Shown here piece after piece: positions 35,003 through 42,857 of a DNA stretch of 64,000 nt (the stretch's first letter is position 1; each line of letters opens with the position of its first letter). This stretch comes from Candidatus Nitrosopumilus sp. (GTDB taxonomy: Archaea; Thermoproteota; Nitrososphaeria; Nitrososphaerales; Nitrosopumilaceae): positions 1-64,000 of the forward strand of contig JAOTSS010000002.1 in NCBI GenBank assembly GCA_029864805.1, given 5' to 3'. A program made the position numbers and the translations under genes. The notes below the pieces were generated by a model, which was given only the letters and a program-made list of their open reading frames with translations, had not been told where the DNA came from and made no database searches.

Positions 35003-35078
35003 CGATCGAATTGATCGGTCACGGTAGTTGTTAAATTGTCTCCCCAGTCAACTTCTCAGTCTATCGGACCAATCAATT
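35003..35078. promoter_or_regulatory. Inverted-repeat regulatory region in the element
   Basis: AATTGATCGGTC at 35009-35020 is repeated inverted with one mismatch at 35067-35078, and 35003-35017 has arms CGATC/GATCG. No gene lies between 34917 and 35146. A GTATATATGC-type TATA sequence lies to the left of the repeats on the minus strand. Possible operator or origin. Confidence 0.4.
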
Positions 35079-35146
35079 ATGACAAATGTACAATAGTAGA
35101 ATATAATCAATTGTGTCGCAATATCATTAATGTCTGATTTGTGAGA

Positions 35147-35818
35147 TCAAGATTGCCAGTCTACGGTAAAGTTCTTTGGTAGTTTTGGTTCTAGTCCCTT
35201 TTCAATTCTTTTTGCCTGTTTGTTGAACATTGCAGCCCACTCAAAGCCACATTCTGGGCATGACTCTGCCTGATCAATAATTTTCTCTAGTTCTGGATCT
35301 TCTACTACTTGTTTTATCCATTTGGCTGACTTGTGCCATATTTTACCAATTGCTCGATATCGGTAGATTAAATCGTATAATTTTACTATCACTCGCTTGT
35401 AATCATCAAGTTTTAGGCGGTTATCCAGCTGATCCTGTACGAGTTCCACCTCTATTGTCATATCTCTGATTGATTCAATGTATTTTTTCAATTCGGCCAT
35501 GGTTCCGAATGCAGTAAGAATTGTTTTTCTATATTCCATGGTTGCAGCATAGTCTTGTTTTTCTTCATTTGTAAGATCAATTCCTGCAAGTATCTTGTTT
35601 TGGATTTTCGGATTAGTTCTTATCTTTTGTAGGATTCTATTGTTTACCTTTGATAGTCCATCAAGTGCTTCTTGTACTGTTGTGAATAGTTCTTCAATCT
35701 CATCTAGTGGAATGTCTTCTGGTTTGGGTCCGTACCCTCTCTTGTATTTGCCATCTAGTGCTTTTCTAATTAATCGTGCTTCATCTTTCCAGATTCTGGA
35801 CAGTCATGCGCAGATCAT
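35147..35818 (-). pseudogene. Helical zinc-site protein with in-frame stop at codon 5
   Basis: The ATG at 35816-35818 overlaps the end of the next upstream gene. TGA at 35804-35806 is codon 5; the frame then runs for 218 codons without interruption (D-E-A-R-L-I-R-K-A-L-D-G-K, through an internal ATG at 35539, to Q-S and stop). The C-terminal part has S-C-P-E-C-G-F. Without the TGA it would be one protein of about 223 residues. Translation from 35539 would give the last 130 residues. Confidence 0.6.
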
Positions 35819-36069
35819 GGATTTGTGACATTTAGATTGACGTTTGCTGTGCCTAGAGGAAATTCTCCCTTGTATGTAACATTGAAGGATATTATCAATT
35901 CCTCCGAATTATGAGGATTCTAACTTACCTGGAGGCCGGATATGTCAAAATCCCACTCGTTGTAGGGAGTCGGATTCTCTGCAAAGGCAGAAATCATACT
36001 AAATGAAAGAAAGCTTAGAAAAAATACAAAAAAATTACTTGAATAAATCAAATTCTTCAATTCCAGCAT
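35815..36069 (-). pseudogene. Exported protein with in-frame TAG
   Basis: ATG at 36067-36069, then a signal peptide (hydrophobic F-F-V-F-F-L-S-F) ending A-F-A-E. The mature part runs into TAG at 35920-35922, yet the same frame continues with coding-like N-P-H-N-S-E-E-L-I-I-S-F-N-V-T-Y to TGA at 35815-35817. The reading frame overlaps the preceding gene by 35 nt and the next gene by ATGA. A nonsense mutation in a small secreted beta protein is the simplest reading. Confidence 0.55.
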
Positions 36070-36310
36070 AGGTTTCATCCACTGCAGTATCGTATCTTTC
36101 TGATACAGTACAACCGATGAAGGAATAGTATCTTTTTGCAAAGTTTACTGGATTCGATACATATTGTGTGAGACCCATTTGATGTCCACATACACAGACA
36201 CCTAGCTTGAATGGTACGATGCCTTGGCCGCAGCAAGTACATCTCTTGTCCACATTATTTGAAAAAATATGGTAGATTGGTTTTTCATTTGTTTTTAATC
36301 GTCGGTTCAT
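36035..36310 (-). CDS. Small zinc-binding protein
   Basis: 91 residues from ATG 36308-36310, chosen because the TATA-like CCTATATGG of the operator module at 36332 lies about 25 nt upstream; an earlier ATG at 36334 overlaps that promoter. C-T-C-C-G and C-V-C-G-H form a zinc site. Under control of the GTTAAC operator. Confidence 0.65.
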   Translation of the reverse strand: MNRRLKTNEKPIYHIFSNNVDKRCTCCGQGIVPFKLGVCVCGHQMGLTQYVSNPVNFAKRYYSFIGCTVSERYDTAVDETYAGIEEFDLFK

Positions 36311-36331
36311 GAAAAAACTATCGAATCTTAC

Positions 36332-36383
36332 CATATAGGCTCTGTGCTAACTATGTTAACAATGTTAACATAGAGCCCATATA
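36332..36383. promoter_or_regulatory. Bidirectional promoter with nested operator palindrome
   Basis: A 23-bp palindrome CTATGTTAACAATGTTAACATAG (36351-36373) is perfect with 11-bp arms; flanking GGCTCT/AGAGCC and CATATA/TATATG extend it. Both flanks look like TATA boxes (CCTATATGG minus, CCATATAC plus), each about 25 nt before a start codon (36310 minus, 36406 plus). A repressor bound to the centre would block both genes. The same motif returns at 36953. Confidence 0.75.
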
Positions 36384-36405
36384 CTAGATAGAGGTATTTT
36401 AATTC

Positions 36406-36636
36406 ATGGAAACAGAATTACAACAACAAAAAAAGAAACTTCAAACTAAAGTTAAAGAAGAAATTACTACTCTGGAAGTTAGAAAAGAAACAGACGAGGC
36501 AAAAATTAATGAGATGATATCTAGTTATTTTACTTGGTTTGTGAAGAATAGTATTGAAGATGTTCAAACAGTTTACAAATTTTGGAATCAACAATTCATA
36601 GACTATCACCGTTCTTGGGATATTGCATATAACTAA
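36406..36636 (+). CDS. Small helical protein under operator control
   Basis: 76 residues. A Gln/Lys-rich start, then a W/F-rich amphipathic segment (Y-F-T-W-F-V-K-N, F-W-N-Q-Q-F). It is divergently transcribed from the zinc-binding gene across the operator palindrome. A repressor or membrane-remodelling role is speculation; no HTH is visible. Resembles the protein at 5699 in its aromatic helices. Confidence 0.55.
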   Translation: METELQQQKKKLQTKVKEEITTLEVRKETDEAKINEMISSYFTWFVKNSIEDVQTVYKFWNQQFIDYHRSWDIAYN

Positions 36637-36759
36637 AACCATGAAATATAACAAATCTTATAGAAAATTTATCCTGTATCATCTCAATATATTAGATGAA
36701 GAAAGAGATGACACAAAATCTTGTGATGACTTTTAAATTCTAGAAGTTTTTATTTTATT

Positions 36760-36930
36760 CTAATCAAGAAGATTCATTTCTTTTTCTTTTTTTCTTTTGA
36801 TAATATTTTCTTTCTTTGTATGTTTTTCATCATTCAATATAGTCTGAAGATTAGGCGATATTATTGAGAAATAATCATTTGCAGCCAAAGATCTTTTTGT
36901 TTGGAATTTTTTTGTATTTATTTTAGACAT
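36760..36930 (-). CDS. Small basic protein, 56 residues
   Basis: ATG at 36928-36930, TAG at 36760-36762. Lys-rich with several Asn and Gln and a charged C-terminal helix. The second operator module (36953) lies directly upstream with a TATA-like CCTATATGC. Candidate early or regulatory protein. Confidence 0.55.
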   Translation of the reverse strand: MSKINTKKFQTKRSLAANDYFSIISPNLQTILNDEKHTKKENIIKRKKEKEMNLLD

Positions 36931-36952
36931 CAAGATAATTCAGTAAAGCATA

Positions 36953-36993
36953 GCATATAGGCTCTGTGAAAACATTGTTAACAATTGTTAACA
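36953..36993 (-). promoter_or_regulatory. Second operator/promoter module
   Basis: The 15-base CATATAGGCTCTGTG is identical to 36332-36346 and again is followed by two GTTAAC palindromes (36977 and 36987), here 10 bp apart instead of 9. Read on the minus strand the CCTATATGC box precedes the 56-residue gene by about 25 nt. Situated between that gene and the integrase stop. Confidence 0.75.
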
Positions 36994-36994
36994 T

Positions 36995-38101
36995 TTATTC
37001 TGTAACCAGTTCAGCATTATCTGGGTTGCAAGATATGGTATTTTTCTTGTATTCATTCCACAGAATTTCGTTTTGCTCCTTCATTTGCATTAATTCCTCA
37101 TTTGCCTTTTGCAGTTCTGACTTTTCCTCTTTTACTTTGTCTAGTTCGACTTGCTTTCTTGCGGTTCCATCAATGGTAAGTTCGGGAATTGCCTTTTTGA
37201 ATTCATTGAAACATTCCTCCATTGTTGGTTGAAGATACGTGCCATCCAACCCTCTCTTATGTGCCATGAGCTTTTCTGCAATGTTAGAGTTTACATCGTT
37301 GTTTAGCTTGAGTATTGTGTTGAATCGCTTCCTGAAACCATAGATTGCTGCCTTGTCAAACCTTTTGCCGTTCTTGGTTCTCTCAATCTGTGATTTTCTC
37401 AATACTCGGTAAATGACATCCCTTGCAGTGGCAGTAGATATTGGACCTCCCTTGCTGTTTCTAGAGTTGTTGATGTTTGAGAACACTGGGGTCTCGTCTG
37501 TGAATTTCTCACCACTCAGTTTTCGTGAGTTGTGGTATTTCCTTAGCATTGTAACTGCCTCAGGCGTGAGAAACGACCAGTATCCTTCCTTGGAGCCATC
37601 ATAGATCTTTATTGCAACACAATCCTCGATTTTTTTGAGATGTTTCATTCTCAACACGGGATCAGTTATTCCTGCAGGTCTTGAGCCAGTCGATGCCAGG
37701 AAATGAATCAATGCCTTTACCCTTAAACGGTCAGTAGAATCCAGCATTGCATGAATTTCCTCTGTAGTGTATGGAAGGTTCCCACCTTCTGTAGTTCCGT
37801 CATCTGGAAGCATTTTGTGAAGTATCTTTTTGTGTAAAACCACACGGTTCATCTCAAGCATCAGAAATACTGAATTCATCATGCTTTTTATCGTGCGATT
37901 CTTGATATTCTCCTTTTTCAAGGCGTTGATATAAAAGGCAAGATCATCATGTATCTCATTTGGGTCTTTCTTGATGTATTTGTCCCAATCAGATATCTCC
38001 AGAAATTCCTCAAACCGTCTGAGCTTGTTGTCATATTCAATAGCAGTAGATGGATTGTTAATTGAACTGTGAAACACATCCAAAGCAGAAAGTTTTAGCA
38101 T
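36995..38101 (-). CDS. int: Tyrosine recombinase (integrase)
   Basis: 368 residues from the ATG at 38099-38101 (a GTG at 38110 is the alternative); a TTTTTATAATTTGG promoter is 20 nt ahead. Catalytic set: R in S-T-G-S-R-P-A-G, a His/Arg box in Y-G-F-R-K-R, A-H-K-R-G-L-D-G-T-Y-L with the nucleophilic Tyr, which matches the G-L-D-G-T-Y signature of archaeal SSV-like integrases. The C-terminal 70 residues are a coiled coil. It would integrate and excise the element; no att pair was found. Confidence 0.85.
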   Translation of the reverse strand: MLKLSALDVFHSSINNPSTAIEYDNKLRRFEEFLEISDWDKYIKKDPNEIHDDLAFYINALKKENIKNRTIKSMMNSVFLMLEMNRVVLHKKILHKMLPDDGTTEGGNLPYTTEEIHAMLDSTDRLRVKALIHFLASTGSRPAGITDPVLRMKHLKKIEDCVAIKIYDGSKEGYWSFLTPEAVTMLRKYHNSRKLSGEKFTDETPVFSNINNSRNSKGGPISTATARDVIYRVLRKSQIERTKNGKRFDKAAIYGFRKRFNTILKLNNDVNSNIAEKLMAHKRGLDGTYLQPTMEECFNEFKKAIPELTIDGTARKQVELDKVKEEKSELQKANEELMQMKEQNEILWNEYKKNTISCNPDNAELVTE

Positions 38102-38206
38102 GAATGACACAACAATTCCAAATTATAAAAATATGTGTTAGACCTTTCAAAACTCCTTTATTTTATAATCCAAAGATTTAGAGTCTTCCTGTTTTGTGAT
38201 TTATTA

Positions 38207-38401
38207 TTGGCTTTTATTCCTCACAGAGACAAAATAACTATTGGAACAACTGTTCAGATTATTCTTAAACAAGATCAAAAAACAGGACGTCTAACTGATG
38301 GAACAGTAAAGAGAATACTTACCTCAAGTAATTTTCATCCCTATGGGATTAAAGTTGAATTGAGTAATGGAAAAATTGGACGAGTCCAAAAAATTATATA
38401 A
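38207..38401 (+). CDS. ywbE: YwbE-like (DUF2196) small protein
   Basis: 64 residues from a TTG at 38207, giving P-H-R-D-K-I-T-I-G-T-T-V, the usual N-terminus; the open frame extends further upstream without homology. L-K-Q-D-Q-K-T-G-R-L-T, N-F-H-P-Y-G-I-K-V and G-R-V-Q-K-I match the family. Its function is unknown. Lies just beyond the integrase and probably is the first chromosomal gene to the right of the element. Confidence 0.8.
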   Translation: MAFIPHRDKITIGTTVQIILKQDQKTGRLTDGTVKRILTSSNFHPYGIKVELSNGKIGRVQKII

Positions 38402-38555
38402 TTCAAATCCAATGAAGATGATTTTTAGGCACTAATCAAATTAGAAAAAAACTGATCTTTTAGTTTATTGAGATCATTTTCTTTTAAAGATTTTATGAAA
38501 GTATCGTTATCTATGATTGTTAAAATATTATAATTTAGTTTGTACTATTGTATTT

Positions 38556-38849
38556 ATGGGTAAAAAAAAGACCTTCGATCCTGACAAACTTGTTTTAAGA
38601 AAGTCTGAGATTTTAGAATTTTGTGATAGGGTTCTAAAAAAATGGGATAAGAATCCCGTAAAGAACAGAAATAATATTCTTGCAATGAATGCAGTAAAAA
38701 CGAGCATTATCTGGACTGATGATGAGTCTCTAAAAGCGATTTGGAGTGAGATTTTAGCATGGACCTTTGAACTTCTCTATGAAAATACAATGGCCCAAGA
38801 TGACTTGGAATGGAGTAATGTAATGAAAAAATTAAAGAATAAAAAATGA
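38556..38849 (+). CDS. Small charged helical protein
   Basis: 97 residues from the ATG at 38556 (an earlier start would add 13 unlikely residues). Starts with G-K-K-K-T-F-D-P-D-K-L; Trp-rich helices at the C-terminus (I-W-T-D-D, I-W-S-E). Unknown; followed at 20 nt by the SWIM protein. Confidence 0.6.
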   Translation: MGKKKTFDPDKLVLRKSEILEFCDRVLKKWDKNPVKNRNNILAMNAVKTSIIWTDDESLKAIWSEILAWTFELLYENTMAQDDLEWSNVMKKLKNKK

Positions 38850-38868
38850 TAATGTTTTCTGATAAACC

Positions 38869-39108
38869 ATGAGCTCAAATACTCTCAAGAAAGCAAAAAA
38901 ACTTGTTGAAAGTGGAGGCGTTGTTCAAATCGACGATGACTTGTTTCAGATAAAATCTTCCTCTGATCCTGATAAATCTTATTTTGTTACATCTGATACC
39001 TGTGAATGCCCTGGATTCAAAAATTTCTACAAATTTCATCATGGCAAAGGTTTGAAGGCTAATTGTTCTCATTTGGAGGCTATACGAATTTTCAAACAAA
39101 ATTCCTAA
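38869..39108 (+). CDS. Small SWIM zinc-finger protein
   Basis: 79 residues. C-E-C-P-G-F near residue 45 and the later C-S-H form the C-x-C...C-x-H SWIM zinc site. SWIM domains bind DNA or proteins and often accompany SNF2-type helicases. Convergent with the ArsC/Spx-like gene, separated by one base. Confidence 0.75.
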   Translation: MSSNTLKKAKKLVESGGVVQIDDDLFQIKSSSDPDKSYFVTSDTCECPGFKNFYKFHHGKGLKANCSHLEAIRIFKQNS

Positions 39109-39109
39109 A

Positions 39110-39445
39110 TCATTTTAGATTTTTTGAATCAATCTTTCCAAAAAATGCCTTGTTTCCTGAAATGATTATTGGGCGCATAATCAGTCCGGGATACTTTACC
39201 ATTAATTTGATAATTTGAGACTCTGTTACTTTGTTATTTCCTAAATCTAGTTCTTTGAACATTTTGTCTCTACTTCTGAGTAATTCAGATGCGGTCTTTC
39301 CTGACATTTTGATGATTTTTTTTAATTCTGTTTCTGAGAGTGGGTCTTTAAAAAAGTCTCTTTTTTCTATATCTGAGCTCATTCTGTCGATCTCTGCAAT
39401 TGCTTTTTTACATGTAATACATGTTGCCTTATGAAAAATTTTCAA
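39110..39445 (-). CDS. ArsC/Spx-like thioredoxin-fold protein
   Basis: 111 residues, family length. C-I-T-C-K-K-A near residue 9 is the N-terminal redox motif of the ArsC/Spx family, and R-P-I-I-I-S-G-N near residue 90 is the conserved arginine region. Could be a reductase or a redox regulator; without a known arsenic operon, the latter is as likely. Confidence 0.85.
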   Translation of the reverse strand: MKIFHKATCITCKKAIAEIDRMSSDIEKRDFFKDPLSETELKKIIKMSGKTASELLRSRDKMFKELDLGNNKVTESQIIKLMVKYPGLIMRPIIISGNKAFFGKIDSKNLK

Positions 39446-39718
39446 TTCATTTTTTAAATCTAATTAGGATTAAAAATTGTTTAGAAAAAAGAAAATGCTG
39501 TCACGCACGACAAATAGATTTTTCAAATTTTTCAGTATTTCTTTCAAAGTTGTATTCTTTACATACTTGTCAACTTTTTTTCTAAGTAGATGAAATGATG
39601 ATTCATAATTCATAGAATACATTTTTCCAACACATGATGGCAAGACAATGAATATCTATTTTCATCAAATGTTATGGTGAAATTTTGAACAAAAGGGGCA
39701 CCAGAATTTATCAATTGT

Positions 39719-40639
39719 TCACTGATTTTCTGATTTTGTGGTTTGATCTTCATCCCAATCTTCTATTGATTCTTGATTTGTTTTTTCTTGATTAAAATTT
39801 TCAAGAGTCTCTTTTGAGATTGATATTTTTTCTAGATATGCCTGTCTGGCTTCATCATATGTTCCTCCGTTGGTAAGAATTTCATCTCTAATCTTTTGAG
39901 CTTCTTCAAAATTATTTTTTGTGAAATTAAGTTGGCTGATAACTAGATCTTTAATCTCTGGGTTGAGATTGCTTATGTAATAGTCATACTGAGCCCCTTC
40001 ATATGTGCCTGCACCTGGTCTGAATTCATTAATTGCTTGATTTCTTAGATTTTCCGCAATCAATCTTTGTTGTGCCATCTTGATTTTTTCTTCTGAAGGT
40101 TCTTTGGCGATTCTATGCTCTAAGATTAATTCATCTAATAATCCATGATAATATTTGAACAATGTTTGTCCAATGGGGTTTTTTTCAAAATCACTTTCAT
40201 TAGAACCTAGGTATTTTCTAGCCTCATCTGTGGATAATTTTTCTTGTAATGCTGAAATCGGGGATATGTCTCCCTTTACTTGAAATTCAGTACTTGATAA
40301 TCCTGTCATTCCGTACCATGAACCGATCACATTAACAATGTAAGTGCCTGGAATTCTTTCAAAGTTTTTAATTTCTCCTCTGAAAACTCCCCATGGGTCA
40401 GTAAATGCTTTTGTGGTATAAGAGCCTGCTTTGATGAAAACCTCTGCACCTCTAATTGGTTTGTATGCTTGGTCTACCACTTCGCCTGTAATTAATACTG
40501 AATCTCCTGAATAAATCGCCTCTTTTTCGACATTTACATCTATTACTAATTTCCATAACTCTGCCTGAGAAGTCGAAACAATCGAAAATAACATTAAAAA
40601 CGAGAATAATCCTATCATTGCAAGCTTATTTTTATACAC
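39719..40639 (-). CDS. Secreted protein with Ig-like (carboxypeptidase-regulatory type) domain
   Basis: 306 residues. A signal peptide ending about residue 26, a beta-sandwich domain with T-G-E-V-V-D-Q and G-A-E-V-F-I-K (residues 35-130), then a long charged helical region and an acidic tail. No membrane anchor was seen at the C-terminus. An extracellular structural or adhesive role is inferred. Confidence 0.75.
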   Translation of the reverse strand: MYKNKLAMIGLFSFLMLFSIVSTSQAELWKLVIDVNVEKEAIYSGDSVLITGEVVDQAYKPIRGAEVFIKAGSYTTKAFTDPWGVFRGEIKNFERIPGTYIVNVIGSWYGMTGLSSTEFQVKGDISPISALQEKLSTDEARKYLGSNESDFEKNPIGQTLFKYYHGLLDELILEHRIAKEPSEEKIKMAQQRLIAENLRNQAINEFRPGAGTYEGAQYDYYISNLNPEIKDLVISQLNFTKNNFEEAQKIRDEILTNGGTYDEARQAYLEKISISKETLENFNQEKTNQESIEDWDEDQTTKSENQ

Positions 40640-40798
40640 GTGAGACTCCTGTGAATTTTACTTGTTAAATCAAAGTATGAATAAAAATTAGCCATTTTTT
40701 AATTTAATTTGAGTAATTTTGTCAATTCTCCCGGAAGTTTTGTTTTATGTTGTTTCCCAACTACTTCATTAACTACCAGATTTATCGTATCTTAAATC

Positions 40799-41458
40799 AT
40801 GGACTTGATAAAATTCCGCAACGATGTTTATCAAATGACTGAAAAATTATCATTTAGTCTCAAAGAAAAAGATGCATCTAAACTAAACAATGTCTGCCAA
40901 CAATTAATTGAAATGTACCAAAAAAATTTGGTAAAAATTAATCACTCGATCTTGGAATTGATCTGTGCAAGTAATCTTATTTCCAGAGGTTACACTGTAA
41001 AAGTTGAAAAAGATATTTCAGATATTTTGGTATGTGATATTTATGCAAAAAAAGGTGATGGAGATACCATCATTGAAATAGAAACTGGTTTCACTCCTCC
41101 TGAACATGCGATGGATACCGTAGATTATTTTGCTGCAAGAATAATGAGTAAAATTGCTCGATACAGTCAATATTGTTCAAAGTTTTCATTGGCTACCCCT
41201 GCAGTAGGACTATTGCCGATTTCAAAAATCTTCCTGTTGCCCCCAAACGCAAGAATTGAAAAAGATGTAAAAAAAGTCCAAGATCTATGTAATCGTTATT
41301 ACAAAAATCCTCCCGTAAAATATGATGATATTCTGAATGCCCGCCTTCATTCTATATATCTGATAAATATTGACAAAGGTTTTGCAAAGGAAATAGATCC
41401 ACAGGGATATGTGGAATTGACTGAAAACCTTCTTGGACGAAGTGAAGTGGAGTATTAG
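40799..41458 (+). CDS. Possible PD-(D/E)xK-fold nuclease-like protein
   Basis: 219 residues. After a helical N-terminal part, I-L-E-L-I-C-A-S-N-L (residues near 65), D-I-L-V-C-D-I-Y and I-I-E-I-E-T-G resemble the Glu, Asp and E-x-E/K pattern of restriction-endonuclease-fold proteins. The lysine is replaced by Glu-Thr, so activity is uncertain. Conserved-looking domain but family not named. Confidence 0.55.
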   Translation: MDLIKFRNDVYQMTEKLSFSLKEKDASKLNNVCQQLIEMYQKNLVKINHSILELICASNLISRGYTVKVEKDISDILVCDIYAKKGDGDTIIEIETGFTPPEHAMDTVDYFAARIMSKIARYSQYCSKFSLATPAVGLLPISKIFLLPPNARIEKDVKKVQDLCNRYYKNPPVKYDDILNARLHSIYLINIDKGFAKEIDPQGYVELTENLLGRSEVEY

Positions 41459-41491
41459 TTTTTGTACAATGGAAAAAACTCAAATTCATCT

Positions 41492-41644
41492 ATGTTTATG
41501 GTTTATTGTATGATTTGTGCTGCATGTGAGACAAGAAAGCATTTTGAATGCATCGATTGTATAAACAATCATAAAACATATTTGTGTAGCTGCGATTGTC
41601 ATGACGAAAATACTGAACCTCATCCAGTAGGAAGTTCACACTGA
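41492..41644 (+). CDS. Small cysteine/histidine-rich protein
   Basis: 50 residues from the ATG at 41492 (a TTG at 41462 would add ten). C-M-I-C-A-A-C, C-I-D-C and C-S-C-D-C-H give at least eight metal-ligand candidates, so one or two zinc sites are likely. Convergent with the PAC2 gene, 2 nt apart. Confidence 0.6.
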   Translation: MFMVYCMICAACETRKHFECIDCINNHKTYLCSCDCHDENTEPHPVGSSH

Positions 41645-41646
41645 AC

Positions 41647-42327
41647 TTAATGTTTAAATTTTCTTTCAATCTCTTTGGCCATCACTTCTAATTTACTTGT
41701 GTCTCCCAATTTTCTATATGTTAATTTTTCAATGGTTTTGATAATGCTTATAGCTGCTCTATATTGTGGTATGTCTGGGTCATTAAGTTCTCCATACATA
41801 CCAATTCCATGAATTTGATTTTTTTTAGCAAATCCAAGAATCAATCCGTTAAACCCTGTGATTATTGACTTTTGGGGGGATGTGTTTACTCGAAGATTTT
41901 CCATCTGTTTTGTCAACTCTATTGATGTTGTAGTAATGTATGTTTTTGGAATCTTGCTTAGTATTCTATTGGTATGAAATCCGCCAAATGTGTAAATAAA
42001 TTTGGCAGAATATTTTTTTGCAATATCTATTACATCTTGACATAATGCATTTAATTCAATAATACTTTGTGGTTGCCCTTTTCCTCCACCAAAAACAATC
42101 AAATCATCTGCATATCTATATTCCCAACTTTCATCTGGAAGTTCAATATGTCCTTCATTATCCACTATGTATGTTGGATATGGTAATTTTGCGGTTCTGA
42201 ATATTTTTGTCTTTAATGATTGATTAATAAAATCTATTGTTATGTTTCCCACATTTCCCATGTCTTGCATTGCAGCTATGATGATTGGTTTTTTCACATT
42301 TGGCTCTTCATTTTGAATAAAATTCAC
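41647..42327 (-). CDS. PAC2-family protein
   Basis: 226 residues, typical. I-I-I-A-A-M-Q-D-M-G-N-V-G (residues 15-27) and later F-G-G-G-K-G-Q-P and F-G-G-F-H-T match the PAC2/PAC1 archaeal proteasome-assembly-chaperone family. It may help proteasome assembly. Stands alone. Confidence 0.85.
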   Translation of the reverse strand: MNFIQNEEPNVKKPIIIAAMQDMGNVGNITIDFINQSLKTKIFRTAKLPYPTYIVDNEGHIELPDESWEYRYADDLIVFGGGKGQPQSIIELNALCQDVIDIAKKYSAKFIYTFGGFHTNRILSKIPKTYITTTSIELTKQMENLRVNTSPQKSIITGFNGLILGFAKKNQIHGIGMYGELNDPDIPQYRAAISIIKTIEKLTYRKLGDTSKLEVMAKEIERKFKH

Positions 42328-42857
42328 AGTTTCTTTGAAATGTAATGAATTTTAAAGATATGTTATGATTTAAAATTGTAGCAATTTTATTTGTGGCATT
42401 CTTTTGGAATTTTTTCTTAATTTAAAAAATTTATGCAAATACAAAATATGTTTTTCTGTTATCTCTCTTTACAAAATTTAAGATTTTTGAATCTTGCTAA
42501 TTTCTTTTGTGGTTTTTTATTTTGAAATTTTGAATGATTAACTATTTGTTTTTACAATATTTTTTTGCTTTGCTCATTTTCTTTTATATATAATTTCTTT
42601 TGTCTGTACTAATCATTTTTTCTGAATACTTGGAACCTCAATGATTAATGTTTTTTATTTATAAAATGAATTATTAACAAATGATTTTTCTTTTTACCGT
42701 GGAATTAAGAGTTTGAGCCTGAAATTCCTGCAATATGTTTTTCCATATACTAACACATGTGTTATATTTTAACTCTTTTCAATCAAATGCAACTTTTTTA
42801 ATGATCGGTAAAGAATATGAAGATTCATAAGGCAAAAAAACTTTCTATCGACAAATT
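42328..42857. other. AT-rich intergenic region, no gene seen
   Basis: 530 bases of very AT-rich sequence between divergent genes. The promoters of the PAC2 gene and the SNF2 helicase must be here. No convincing small gene or hairpin was found. Confidence 0.5.

Larger units (their letters stand above)
24700..38110. mobile_element. Degenerate head-tail provirus (integrated element)
   Basis: Visible hallmark genes: a tyrosine recombinase at the right end, an intact large terminase, a likely small terminase, a capsid-protein fragment and a second broken terminase-like gene. In between are small zinc-finger proteins, membrane proteins and truncated genes. No portal, prohead protease, tail tube or complete capsid gene was found. 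Attachment sites were not identified, so the limits are approximate; the YwbE-like host gene begins about 100 bp after the integrase. Many genes have nonsense codons or frameshifts, so the element is probably defective. Confidence 0.75.
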
